Origin: an uncultured Acetatifactor sp.
Lineage (GTDB): Bacteria; Bacillota; Clostridia; Lachnospirales; Lachnospiraceae
Length of the DNA stretch: 64,000 nucleotides
Direction of reading: 5' to 3'
NCBI GenBank assembly: GCA_910584865.1
Contig: CAJUCE010000015.1
Location: forward strand, 1-64,000
Each line of letters opens with the position of its first letter. Within the stretch, counting starts at the first letter, position 1. Made by a program: the position numbers and the translations under genes. This document shows, piece by piece, positions 34,298 to 43,618 of this stretch. Below the pieces are notes generated by a model. That model searched no databases, was not told the DNA's origin, and saw only the letters and a program-made list of their open reading frames with translations.

Positions 34298-37200
34298 ATG
34301 AAAAATTTACTATCCCTGTTTCTCTCTCAGTCCTACCAGGATTGTTGGGACGATTACAATCGATTATTGAAGAATCCAACCTATCCGCACTGGGACTATA
34401 TCGTTCTGACCGCATCCAACGAACAGCAGGCGGAGGGTTTCCGCAGACAACTTAAGGAGAGGGAGGCTTTCCTGCCGTCCCATACGAAATTTGCCGTAAT
34501 TCCGGATCGCGATGGCAAGCGTGTGGGCTCCGGCGGGGCGACGCTGTCCGTGCTGAAGTATCTTTATGAACAGGAAGGAACTTTCCGGAACCTGCGTACT
34601 TTAGCCATCCATTCCGGCGGGGACAGCAAGCGCGTTCCCCAATATTCCGCTCTGGGGAAGCTGTTCAGTCCGGTGCCCCACCAGCTTCCCAACGGGCGGG
34701 TGTCCACGCTGTTCGATGAATTCATGATCTGTATGAGTTCCGTTCCCTCCAGGTTTCGGGAGGGGATGCTGCTTCTTTCGGGAGATGTGCTTCTGTTGTA
34801 TAATCCGCTGCAGATCGATTATGGCGGAGGGGGAGCGGCGGCGATTTCCTTTAAGGAGAAGGTAGAGACAGGGAAAAATCACGGTGTCTTTTTGAATAGC
34901 GGGAATGGAAATGTGAAGCGTTTTCTTCACAAGCAGTCTGTGGAGACATTGCGGGGCTGTGGTGCGGTGAATGAAAGTGATTGCGTGGATATCGATACCG
35001 GAGCAGTCCTTTTTTCGTCGGAAATGCTGGAGTCGCTCTATGATCTGGTTTCCGCCCCGGCGGATTACGACAGATATGTCAATGAACGGGTCCGGTTGTC
35101 TCTGTATGGGGATTTCCTCTATCCGCTGGCGGAGGACTCTACGCTGGAGCAGTTTTATGAGGAGAAGCCGGAGGGGGAGAGATGTGAGGAACTGCTGGAA
35201 GCCCGCGGAAAGGTATGGGAGGCGCTTCGGCCCTACCGCCTGAAGCTGCTTCGGCTGGCTCCGGCGAAGTTTATTCATTTCGGAACTACCCGGGAGATTT
35301 TGGAGCTGATGGGGGGAGGGGTGGAAGAGTATCGTGCCCTTGGATGGAACCGGCAGGTGGGAAGCAGCATGAAGCGGGAACATTGCGCCGGTTACAGCAG
35401 TGTGTTAAGCAGCAGGGCGGTCATCGGGGAGAATTGCTATCTGGAGGTTTCCTTTGTTCATGGGGAGGCCCGGGTAGGAAGTAATGTAGTTTTGTCATAT
35501 ATCGATATCCATGACGAGACGATTCCGGACAATGTGGTCCTACACGGGCTGAAGCAGAAGAACGGCAAGTTTGTGGTCCGTATCTACGGAACGGAGGACA
35601 ATCCCAAGGAGAACAGGCTGTTCGGGCAGGATTTGGATGCGATCGGCAGGAAGCTGGGTGTGAAGCTCTGGGAGGGAGAGGACCATAGCCTGTGGACGGC
35701 GCTGCTGTATCCGGAGAAGGATACCATTCGTGAGGCTGTTGCCGCCGCATTGGAGCTGTATCGATTGGTAACATATCCAATGGATGTGTCCAAGGGAGGA
35801 ACTGCGGAAGAACATGCGTACGAAGGAGGTTCAGGTACGGAGGAAGAATCGTCCCCGGAGTATGCTTCCCTGTTAGGATCCTGGAAAAATTCCCACCGAA
35901 AGTCCCTTTGTTCAGGATTCCATGCGGCAGATCCGGACGCTATCATTGCATGGGACAGACGGATGCAGGAGCTGGTTCAGATGGATGAGATTACCAAGGC
36001 GATCTGTCAGCATACTCCGGCGAGACAGCAGAAGGCATTACCGAAGCTTACCGGAATACAGCGGGAATGGCTGGACAGTCGCCTGGAGAAAGCGGATTTC
36101 GGGGAGGAGATGCGGCTCCATTACTATCTAGGGACGGCGATGAATTCCGAGACGGAGATTCAGGCCTGCTTCAGGACGATTCAATCTGCTGTGCTGAAGG
36201 CGACGCTGAAGAAGCTGCAATACAATCCCGGAGCGCGGATTGTGATGAACCGCCATACGGTGCGGCTGCCGCTGCGTGTGAACTGGGGAGGCGGCTGGAG
36301 CGATACGCCCCCATATTGCAATGAGCATGGAGGTACGGTATTGAACGCGGCCATTCAGTTGAATGGGGAGAATCCGGTAGAGGTAATGTTGCAGAGGATT
36401 CAGGAGCACAAGATTGTGTTCGACAGCCGTGACATGGATGTTCATGGGGAGTTTGACACCATCGAATCGTTACAGGCAGCCGGCGATCCGTTTGATCCTT
36501 TTGCATTGCAGAGAGCATGCCTTCTGGCCTGCGGTATTATTCCGAAGGAGGGCCACAGTCTGGAGGAAATATTGGAACGGCTGGGCGGCGGCTTCGAGAT
36601 GCACAGCGAGGTGCATAATGTGCCGAAAGGATCCGGTCTGGGCACCAGCAGCATTCTTTCGGCCGCCTGTGTGAAAGCGGTTTTCGAGTTCATGGGAATC
36701 GCATATACAGAGGAGGATCTTTACAGTCATGTGCTGGCTATGGAGCAGATTATGTCCACAGGCGGCGGCTGGCAGGACCAGGTGGGCGGCGTGACGCCGG
36801 GCCTGAAGTTTACGACGTCCATGCCAGGCATCGAGCAGAAGATTAAGGTAAGCCATGTTGAATTGGAAGAGGAGACAAGGAAGGAGCTGGATGAGCGTTT
36901 TGCGCTGATTTATACCGGCCAGAGAAGGCTGGCGAGAAATCTTCTCCGGGATGTGATCGGCCGATATGTGGGGAACGAGCCGGACAGCCTGTTTGCTTTG
37001 AACGAGATTCAGAAGGTAGCCGCCCTGATGCGTTTCGAGCTGGAGCGCGGTAATGTGGACGAGTTCGCAAAGTTGTTGGATTATCACTGGGAGCTTAGCC
37101 GGAAAGTGGACAAGGGCAGCACGAATACGCTGATTGATCAGATTTTCAGCAGTATCGACGATTTGATTGACGGCAGGCTGGTCTGCGGCGCCGGCGGAGG

Positions 37201-37318
37201 AGGCTTTCTGCAGGTGGTTTTGAAAAGGGGCGTAAGCAAAAAGGATGTTCATAATCGTCTGAAAGCAGTATTCCAGGACAGCCTTGTGGATGTGTGGGAC
37301 TGCAGGCTGGTGTGGTGA
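34298..37318 (+). CDS. fkp: Bifunctional L-fucokinase / GDP-fucose pyrophosphorylase (FKP)
   Basis: 1006 residues. The N-terminal half is the L-fucose-1-phosphate guanylyltransferase domain (GKRVGSGGATLSVLKYL, IHSGGDSKRVPQYSALGK). The C-terminal half (about 660-1006) is a GHMP kinase: LRVNWGGGWSDTPP, PKGSGLGTSSI, GGGWQDQVGG and CGAGGGGFLQVV. This layout matches Bacteroides FKP, which turns free L-fucose into GDP-L-fucose by salvage. ATG 34298 follows AAGGATT; ATG 34277 is an alternative. It is 25 bp after manC in the same operon, so de novo and salvage routes to GDP-fucose are encoded together. No fucosyltransferase is adjacent. Confidence 0.88.
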   Translation: MKNLLSLFLSQSYQDCWDDYNRLLKNPTYPHWDYIVLTASNEQQAEGFRRQLKEREAFLPSHTKFAVIPDRDGKRVGSGGATLSVLKYLYEQEGTFRNLRTLAIHSGGDSKRVPQYSALGKLFSPVPHQLPNGRVSTLFDEFMICMSSVPSRFREGMLLLSGDVLLLYNPLQIDYGGGGAAAISFKEKVETGKNHGVFLNSGNGNVKRFLHKQSVETLRGCGAVNESDCVDIDTGAVLFSSEMLESLYDLVSAPADYDRYVNERVRLSLYGDFLYPLAEDSTLEQFYEEKPEGERCEELLEARGKVWEALRPYRLKLLRLAPAKFIHFGTTREILELMGGGVEEYRALGWNRQVGSSMKREHCAGYSSVLSSRAVIGENCYLEVSFVHGEARVGSNVVLSYIDIHDETIPDNVVLHGLKQKNGKFVVRIYGTEDNPKENRLFGQDLDAIGRKLGVKLWEGEDHSLWTALLYPEKDTIREAVAAALELYRLVTYPMDVSKGGTAEEHAYEGGSGTEEESSPEYASLLGSWKNSHRKSLCSGFHAADPDAIIAWDRRMQELVQMDEITKAICQHTPARQQKALPKLTGIQREWLDSRLEKADFGEEMRLHYYLGTAMNSETEIQACFRTIQSAVLKATLKKLQYNPGARIVMNRHTVRLPLRVNWGGGWSDTPPYCNEHGGTVLNAAIQLNGENPVEVMLQRIQEHKIVFDSRDMDVHGEFDTIESLQAAGDPFDPFALQRACLLACGIIPKEGHSLEEILERLGGGFEMHSEVHNVPKGSGLGTSSILSAACVKAVFEFMGIAYTEEDLYSHVLAMEQIMSTGGGWQDQVGGVTPGLKFTTSMPGIEQKIKVSHVELEEETRKELDERFALIYTGQRRLARNLLRDVIGRYVGNEPDSLFALNEIQKVAALMRFELERGNVDEFAKLLDYHWELSRKVDKGSTNTLIDQIFSSIDDLIDGRLVCGAGGGGFLQVVLKRGVSKKDVHNRLKAVFQDSLVDVWDCRLVW

Positions 37319-37327
37319 GAGGATATC

Positions 37328-37501
37328 ATGGTTAAAATCAGGATAGCCAATCTGGTCATTGGCATTGAAAATAGATACGATTATGTCCGCAGGTTGTGCA
37401 GGGAATACGAGACAGATACGGGAACGCCGGACTTTTACGTTGCTGTCTCGGAAGAGGATATTGGGAGCGTAAACCACTGTTTACTGCAGTGCGGTCAATG
37501 A
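37328..37501 (+). pseudogene. Truncated N-terminus of an HPr-kinase-like protein
   Basis: 57 codons ending in a stop resemble the N-terminus (VKIRIANLVIGIENRYDYVRRLCREYE) of small HPr kinase/phosphorylase-like proteins of Clostridia, lacking the Walker A core. It starts nine bases after fkp. Stretches from 37502 to 38004 contain only further short frame-broken pieces (for example EELNQRIDEIILKYGITR near 37950) and no intact gene. Confidence 0.35.
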
Positions 37502-38042
37502 ATGACACCGCTGCAAGCTGTGGGGCAGGGAATTTGATGCGCCCAGGGGGCGGGGATTGGTCTAACGGTATTCGCCGTACAGCCATACAGATATGGTAAA
37601 GAAGACGGGCATACAACGGGGAACAGGTGATTGATATCTATCCCATCATGAAAGTATTTGGCTATGCAGGGGTATGACGCTGTCGGAAAACTGCTTTCCG
37701 GGAGCTGATGGCTGTATGAGCCATTACCAGTTTTTTGAGCTTATGGATGCGGGCTGGGAATGCTGTCTGAGATGGGAAGAGATAAATGCGGACGATTGGG
37801 TATGAGATTGCAGCCGGCTGGCTGGAGAAACAGGAGTTGACTGTCCGAAAGATGTATATTTTCCAGGAGATACCTATAACAGTGAGATAGATGATTTCCT
37901 TATAAAAAACAGTTTAGAACAGCTGCGTATCACGGACAGGGAGTATTGGAAGAACTGAACCAGAGAATAGACGAAATCATTCTAAAATACGGAATAACCA
38001 GATAAAATCTTGAAGGCCTACGGTAATAGAAAGCAAATCACC

Positions 38043-38380
38043 ATGGAACTGACAGAACTTTTAAAATACGCAATCGCCCAAAACGCATCGGACGTATTCA
38101 TCAGTGCGGGGCTTCCCCTGTTCTTCCATAAAAATGGGGAACTCTGCCAGGAAAAGGGAGAGAAGCTGCTTCCTGAAGATACACGCAGGATGATATGGTA
38201 TCCATGGACGGAAGTATTCTGGCTTTGTATAAGCAGGGGATGATTACCAGGGATACGGCAGTAAAATATGAAGGGATGTCCGATAATTCAATTGCAGGCA
38301 GGCTGCAGAAATACTATGATATGACAGAAGACAACGCTTGGGCAGCATTGAAGGACGGCATTCTTTATCCTCAACAATAA
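38043..38380 (+). pseudogene. Internally deleted pilT-like twitching ATPase remnant
   Basis: The first about 50 codons read ELLKYAIAQNASDVFISAG and LFFHKNGEL, matching the PilT/PilU N-terminus. A frame change near 38195 leads to ILALYKQGMITRDTAVKY, matching the C-terminus of PilT. The central Walker A/B core (about 230 residues of the normal 340) is deleted. It is not translatable as one protein. Confidence 0.6.
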
Positions 38381-38412
38381 AAGTATTTACTAAATAGAAG
38401 TAGGGGCCGGGA

Positions 38413-38441
38413 TTGACAAAGTGATTCCGGATGGGTATAAT
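38413..38441 (+). promoter_or_regulatory. Perfect-consensus promoter with long leader before purF
   Basis: TTGACA (38413-38418), 17-bp spacer, TATAAT (38436-38441). The leader to the purF start is about 250 nt and contains a hairpin (CAAAG at 38513 with CTTTG at 38552; inner GCAT-TTTT-ATGC). Confidence 0.75.
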
Positions 38442-38699
38442 ACAGAAAGAGAGATGAACCGGGGGCTTTTCGGGCAGCTCTGACACAAATGAATAATGGA
38501 GTAAGAACAGGGCAAAGGCGCCGGGGAAGCATTTTTATGCAGGGTGTCTTTGTCCTTTCATTTTGCCTTAGACGAAATTGCAGGGGGCGCGGAAGACAGC
38601 TGAGAAAGCTATTCTTGGACTTGATTGTGCTTTCGCAGGGAACGTATCGGGGAAGCATGTTTCGCGTGACAGTGATGAGAACAGGAGGTCAGGAAAAGT

Positions 38700-40142
38700 A
38701 TGGATTTGCATGAAGAATGCGGTGTATTTGGAATCATCAGCCCCAGGGCTGCGGATGTGGCCGGGGCGGCGTATTACGGTCTATATGCTTTGCAGCACCG
38801 GGGCCAGGAGAGCTGCGGTATTGTGATAAACGACGACGGCGTATTTTCGTCCTACAAGGATCTGGGACTGGTCAGCGAGGTGTTTACCGCAGATACTTTG
38901 TCCGGGCTGCCCAGGGGAAACATGGCGGTGGGACATGTCCGCTACGGAACCACAGGCGGAAACAACCGGAACAATTGTCAGCCCATCGAGGTCAATCATC
39001 AGAAGGGGAAAATGGCGCTGGCCCACAACGGAAATCTGAGCAATGCGGCGGAACTCCGTTCCAGACTGGAATTGTCCGGAGCGATTTTCCATACCACCAG
39101 TGACACGGAGACCATTGCCTACATCGTGACCAGGGAAAGGTTGAGGACATCTTCCATTGAGGACGCTCTCAGCGCCGCCATGTATACGCTTGATGGTGCG
39201 TATTCTCTGATTTTGATGTCCTCGCAGAAGCTGATCTGTGCCAGGGATCCCTATGGCTTCCGTCCCCTGTGCTATGGAAAAACGCCGGATGGCATGTATG
39301 TGGCGGCCTCGGAAAGCTGTGCGCTGAAGGCTATAGGCGCTTCCTTTGAGCGGGATTTGGAGCCGGGAGAGATTCTGGTATTCGGTCCGGAGGGGATGTG
39401 CTCCCGCAGAGAACATTGCGGCAGGAAAGATAAAAAATTATGTATTTTCGAATACATCTATTTTGCAAGGCCGGACTCGGTGATAGACGGAGTATCGGTT
39501 CACGGGGCCAGGCTGAACGCGGGGCGGATTTTGGCCAGAAAGCATCCGGCGGAGGCGGATATCGTGATCGGTGTGCCGGATTCCGGGATGGATGCCGCGC
39601 TGGGATTTTCCATGGAGTCAGGTATTCCCTATGGCATCGGATTGATCAAAAATAAGTACATCGGCAGAACCTTTATCTCCCCGGGGCAGGATACCAGGCT
39701 GGATCAGGTGCGGATCAAGCTAAGCGCTGTGGAGGAGAGTGTGAGGGGAAAGCGGATTGTGCTGATCGATGATTCCATTGTGAGGGGGACTACCAGCAGG
39801 CGGATCGTGAAGCTTCTTCGGGAGGCCGGAGCGAAGGAGATCCATATGCGCATCTCTTCGCCGCCGTTTCTGCATCCCTGTTACTATGGCACGGATATTG
39901 ATTCCAGAGAGCATTTGATCGCGTGCCGCCATTCCGTGGAGGAGACGGCCGTCATCATCGGGGCGGACTCTCTGGGGTATCTGCCGGTGGCGGAACTCTG
40001 CAATCTGATCGGGAATCATGGATATTGCAGTGCCTGCTTTGACGGCTCCTATCCCACGGTGGTACCGGAGGATACCAGGAAGGATCGATTTGAGCAGAAA
40101 CTGTCGGAAAGGAGAGGGGCGTCATGTGCGACTTGCGAGTAA
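38700..40142 (+). CDS. purF: Amidophosphoribosyltransferase, Fe-S type
   Basis: 480 residues; first step of purine synthesis (PRPP plus glutamine to phosphoribosylamine). A six-residue propeptide (MDLHEE) precedes the N-terminal nucleophile Cys7 (CGVFGI). Glutaminase motifs GHVRYGTTGG, NGNLSN and SDTET are intact. The phosphoribosyltransferase PRPP motif is VLIDDSIVRGTT. Cysteines in KLCIFEY, HPCYYG and YCSACFDG match the four 4Fe-4S ligands of the Bacillus enzyme, implying an oxygen-sensitive cluster. AGGAGG precedes the ATG. Confidence 0.97.
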   Translation: MDLHEECGVFGIISPRAADVAGAAYYGLYALQHRGQESCGIVINDDGVFSSYKDLGLVSEVFTADTLSGLPRGNMAVGHVRYGTTGGNNRNNCQPIEVNHQKGKMALAHNGNLSNAAELRSRLELSGAIFHTTSDTETIAYIVTRERLRTSSIEDALSAAMYTLDGAYSLILMSSQKLICARDPYGFRPLCYGKTPDGMYVAASESCALKAIGASFERDLEPGEILVFGPEGMCSRREHCGRKDKKLCIFEYIYFARPDSVIDGVSVHGARLNAGRILARKHPAEADIVIGVPDSGMDAALGFSMESGIPYGIGLIKNKYIGRTFISPGQDTRLDQVRIKLSAVEESVRGKRIVLIDDSIVRGTTSRRIVKLLREAGAKEIHMRISSPPFLHPCYYGTDIDSREHLIACRHSVEETAVIIGADSLGYLPVAELCNLIGNHGYCSACFDGSYPTVVPEDTRKDRFEQKLSERRGASCATCE

Positions 40143-40256
40143 TAGTTTAGACAGTCCCCTCAGGGAATTTTGGCGGGAAAAGAGAATCATACACTTGCTT
40201 TTTTACCAACCATCCGTCATAATAATTCTGTAAAGATATGAAGGAGGAGAAGTATT

Positions 40257-41318
40257 ATGAAGAAACGGGTATTTTTATGCCGGATTATAGTATTGGTTAT
40301 TTTGGGGGTATCGGCCTGCGGCCGGACAGACATAGAAGCTGAAAGTGCGCAGGGGAACCGTTCCATGGAGGCAGAGCTTTCCAGGGAAGGAGAGCCGGCG
40401 GCCGAAGGGGAAGAGGGAACGGAGGGCGGGCCGGAAGAAGGAGCTGTCAGCACATTTACCGATGATCTGGGCCGGGAAGTCAGTGTGGGCGCTCCGGAGC
40501 GGGTGGCGGCACTGCTGGGCAGCTATGCGGATATGTGGGTATTGGCCGGCGGAAGCGTCTGTGCGGCCCCGGATGATGCTTTTGAGGATTTTGATCTGCC
40601 TCTTGCGGAGGATACGGTAAATCTGGGAGGGACGAAGAGCTTAAGCCTGGAGCTGCTTCTGGCTTCGGAGCCGGATTTTGTATTGGCCAGCACTAATACG
40701 CCCCAGCATCTGGAGTGGCAGGAATCTCTGGAAGGGGCCGGGATTACCGTGGCTTACTTTGACGTAGCCTGTTTTTCGGACTACCTGCGGGTGTTGAAGA
40801 TCTGCACGGATATCACCGGGGAGAAGGAGCGGTATGAACGGTATGGAACGGATATCCAGATAAAAATAGATGAAATTCTGAACAAATATGCAAGTGAAGA
40901 TCCCGGGACGGCATTGTACATGAGGGCTTCCGCTACCAGCATTCGTGCAAAGGGAAATCAGGGGAATGTGCTTGGGGAGATGCTGGAGGGCTTTGGATGC
41001 GTGAATATTGCAGACATTGAGGAAAGCCTGCTGGAGAATCTGAGCATGGAGAGTATTGTGCTGCAGAACCCGGATCGGATCCTGCTGGTGCAGTCCGGCG
41101 ATGACATAGAAGGAACCCAAAAGAATATCGAAGCCATGTTTCGGGAGAATCCATTGTGGAGCGAGACGGACGCCGTGAAGAATGGACAGGTTTATATTTT
41201 AGACAAGTATCTCTATAATTTAAAACCCAATGCCCGGTGGGCGGAAGCCTATGAGAAGCTGGCAGAGATTTTGTACGAAGGACATGGCGGAGAGACATTG
41301 GGAGAAGATGGGCAGTAG
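40257..41318 (+). CDS. ABC importer substrate-binding lipoprotein, BtuF/FhuD type
   Basis: 353 residues. Signal peptide with lipobox VSAC (Cys about residue 21), then an acidic linker and the Peripla_BP_2 domain (about 75-345) beginning DDLGREVSVGAPERVAAL. This cluster A-II fold binds iron-siderophore, heme or corrinoid. Downstream are the permease and ATPase genes. AAGGAGGAG precedes the ATG. The ligand cannot be read from sequence; the precorrin-2 dehydrogenase downstream suggests a tetrapyrrole or iron context. Confidence 0.93.
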   Translation: MKKRVFLCRIIVLVILGVSACGRTDIEAESAQGNRSMEAELSREGEPAAEGEEGTEGGPEEGAVSTFTDDLGREVSVGAPERVAALLGSYADMWVLAGGSVCAAPDDAFEDFDLPLAEDTVNLGGTKSLSLELLLASEPDFVLASTNTPQHLEWQESLEGAGITVAYFDVACFSDYLRVLKICTDITGEKERYERYGTDIQIKIDEILNKYASEDPGTALYMRASATSIRAKGNQGNVLGEMLEGFGCVNIADIEESLLENLSMESIVLQNPDRILLVQSGDDIEGTQKNIEAMFRENPLWSETDAVKNGQVYILDKYLYNLKPNARWAEAYEKLAEILYEGHGGETLGEDGQ

Positions 41319-41350
41319 GCTCAGAGGTTGAGGGAAGAGGGAGCATACTA

Positions 41351-41570
41351 AAGAAGAAGGGACAATTCAAGGAAGAGGGAGTAATTCAAAGAAGAAGGGC
41401 AATCGAAGCAAGAAGGGGCAATCCAGGGAAGAAGGAGCGATCCAAGGAAGAAGCAATCGAAGCAAGAAGAGACAATCCAAGTAAGAAGGAGCAATCGAAG
41501 CAAGAAGGAACAATCCAAGGAAGAGGGAGTATTCTGAGGAAGAGAGCGTTCCAAGGAAGGCATTCCGGGG
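41351..41570. repeat. Degenerate 19-bp purine-rich tandem repeat array
   Basis: About eleven or twelve copies of a unit close to GSAAGAAGGAGCAATCCAA (16-19 bp each) fill the gap between the binding-protein and permease genes. 19 is not a multiple of three, so coding is unlikely. The array is almost free of T on the plus strand except in the ATCC/ATTC core. Copies differ from each other, so it is an old or error-prone expansion. Confidence 0.75.
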
Positions 41571-41583
41571 AGGAATTTTGCGT

Positions 41584-42579
41584 ATGGGGAAAAACAAGCA
41601 CAATTGGAGACTGTACTTCTGGGGAGGAACCGTGGCCTGCCTGCTGATTGTGGTGTTCAGCCTGTGTCTGGGAAACATACAGTTTACGCCAATAGAGCTG
41701 ATAGCGCTTTTAAAGGGCAGCGGGGACAAGGTGAGCCGGAGTATCCTGCTCTATGCCAGGATTCCCCGCACGCTGGCTGCGTTGTCCGCCGGGGCGGCTC
41801 TGGCGGTATCCGGGGCCGTGCTGCAGAATGTGCTGGCCAACAGGCTGGCGTCCCCGGGAATCATCGGTGTCAATGCGGGGGCCGGGCTGGGGGTCACGCT
41901 GTGCTGTGCTGCCGGCGTTTTTGCTGGCTTTCCTGTTTCCGCTGCCGCCTTTGGCGGAAGTCTGCTCAGCGTCCTAGTGATTTTTCTTTTTTCCCGCCGT
42001 TTTCACGCTTCCCGGACCACCGTTATACTAAGCGGTGTTGCGTTGAACAGTATTTTAAATGCCGTCTGCGAGTCGGTGACGGTTCTGGATACGGATTTGG
42101 CGATGCTGAGCATTGATTTTCGGGTAGGCGGGTTTTCGTCTGTGTCCATGCCCCGGCTGCTTCCTGCGCTGGCACTGATCGGAGGGGGATTGGCCGTACT
42201 GTTTACCCTGTGCAATGAGCTGGATGTGTTGACGCTGGGCGAGGATACGGCACAGGGCGTGGGGCTTGAAGTGGAACGGTATCGCATGGTCTTTTTGGTG
42301 CTGGCCGCATTGCTTGCCGGGGCTGCGGTGAGCTTTGCGGGACTTCTGGGGTTTGTGGGACTGATCGTACCGCATTTTGTCCGCAGATTTACCGGCAATG
42401 AAAGCGGGAGGCTGCTGCCGGTGTGCGCAGTGGCAGGGGCGGGATTTGTCATCCTCTGTGATCTCATCTCCAGGCTGGCCTTTGCTCCCTATGAGCTGCC
42501 GGTTGGGATTTTGATGTCGGTGATCGGCGGTCCGGTATTCCTCTTTCTCCTGGTGCGCAGTAAGTGTGTGCATACATGA
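41584..42579 (+). CDS. FecCD/BtuC-family ABC importer permease
   Basis: 331 residues, about nine to ten membrane helices (for example 12-32, 60-85, 93-125, 240-275, 308-328). Conserved RIPRTLAALSAGAALAVSGA, NRLASPGIIGVNAGAGLG, and the coupling-loop region GFVGLIVPHFVRR are family signatures. ATG 41584 is used; a TTG at 41578 is the alternative. It lies directly after the 19-bp repeat array and 142 bp before the ATPase gene. Confidence 0.94.
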   Translation: MGKNKHNWRLYFWGGTVACLLIVVFSLCLGNIQFTPIELIALLKGSGDKVSRSILLYARIPRTLAALSAGAALAVSGAVLQNVLANRLASPGIIGVNAGAGLGVTLCCAAGVFAGFPVSAAAFGGSLLSVLVIFLFSRRFHASRTTVILSGVALNSILNAVCESVTVLDTDLAMLSIDFRVGGFSSVSMPRLLPALALIGGGLAVLFTLCNELDVLTLGEDTAQGVGLEVERYRMVFLVLAALLAGAAVSFAGLLGFVGLIVPHFVRRFTGNESGRLLPVCAVAGAGFVILCDLISRLAFAPYELPVGILMSVIGGPVFLFLLVRSKCVHT

Positions 42580-42721
42580 CGTCTTTTGGACACTGCATGA
42601 GGGATGAAAGTATGGCAGAGGCAGGTAAGGAGCATACCTGTCTATCAGAAAACGAATATACAAAGCAGGACAAATGGCAAGACATACAAAAAGGAATGAT
42701 TTTCAGTCTGCGGGGAATTGT

Positions 42722-43483
42722 ATGGTTGAAATGAAAAACGTATGCGCCGGATACGGAAAAGCGGAAATTCTGCACGGCGTAAGTCTCAGAGCGGAAAAAG
42801 GAGAGATCACCACCCTGATCGGCGCTAACGGCAGCGGAAAGAGTACGATGCTGCGTACGCTGCTGGGATTTCTGCCGTTGACAGGCGGCGAGATCAGCGT
42901 GGGCGGTAGCTCGCTGAAGGGTCTGTCCCGGGGGGCTCTAGCCAGAAAGATTGCCTATCTGCCCCAGGGAAAAAATATTCCCGATATATCGGCAGGACGT
43001 ATGGTACTTCACGGACGCTTTCCCTATCTGCGCTATCCCAGACGGTATGGGGCTGCGGATCTTCGGATTGCTCAGGAGGCCATGGAGCAGATGGGGATTG
43101 CGGAATATGCAGACAGGCCTATGGCTGAATTGTCCGGCGGCATGCGGCAGAAGGTTTATATCGCCATGGCGTTGGCCCAGCAGGCGGAGATTATTGTCAT
43201 GGACGAGCCCACCACTTATCTGGATATCGGGCAGCAGCTGAAATTTGCTAAAATGATGAAACAATTGTCAGAGAACGGGAAAACGATCATTCTTGTGCTG
43301 CATGATGTTTTGCTGGCATTGAAGCTTTCAGACAGGATCGCAGCGCTTGGGGAAGGGAAAATCCTGCAATGGGGTACGCCGCAGGAGCTCCTGCAGTCGG
43401 ATGTTATCAGGGAATTGTATGATGTGACCGTGAAATCCCATCGGACAGAGGCAGGAATACAGTATTTTTATGAGATCGAGTAG
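42722..43483 (+). CDS. ABC importer ATP-binding protein (FecE/BtuD type)
   Basis: 253 residues. Walker A GANGSGKST, signature LSGGMRQKVYIAMAL, Walker B IIVMDEPTTYLD, H-loop VLHD. The family partner of the FecCD permease. ATG 42722 is chosen for GGGGAA upstream and the typical N-terminus (VEMKNVCAGYGK); ATG 42674 would add 16 residues. Confidence 0.93.
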   Translation: MVEMKNVCAGYGKAEILHGVSLRAEKGEITTLIGANGSGKSTMLRTLLGFLPLTGGEISVGGSSLKGLSRGALARKIAYLPQGKNIPDISAGRMVLHGRFPYLRYPRRYGAADLRIAQEAMEQMGIAEYADRPMAELSGGMRQKVYIAMALAQQAEIIVMDEPTTYLDIGQQLKFAKMMKQLSENGKTIILVLHDVLLALKLSDRIAALGEGKILQWGTPQELLQSDVIRELYDVTVKSHRTEAGIQYFYEIE

Positions 43484-43618
43484 TGCGGCGGAAGCGCGGG
43501 GACGGATTTTCGTGTGCAGGCATTTTGCGGATAGGAGATTTCCTTCCAAAGGATGCCGTCCGGGGACAGCGCGGAAGGTATATATAGAGTCAGTGCCGGA
43601 AGAAACAGGAGGGGCGAC

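Noticed and set aside
38441..38699. PRPP or ZMP riboswitch before purF
   Set aside because: Placement is suggestive, but the conserved cores are not visible by eye; kept as an unassigned structured leader only.
41351..41570. CRISPR array
   Set aside because: The 19-bp units are contiguous and degenerate, with no spacers and no cas genes nearby.
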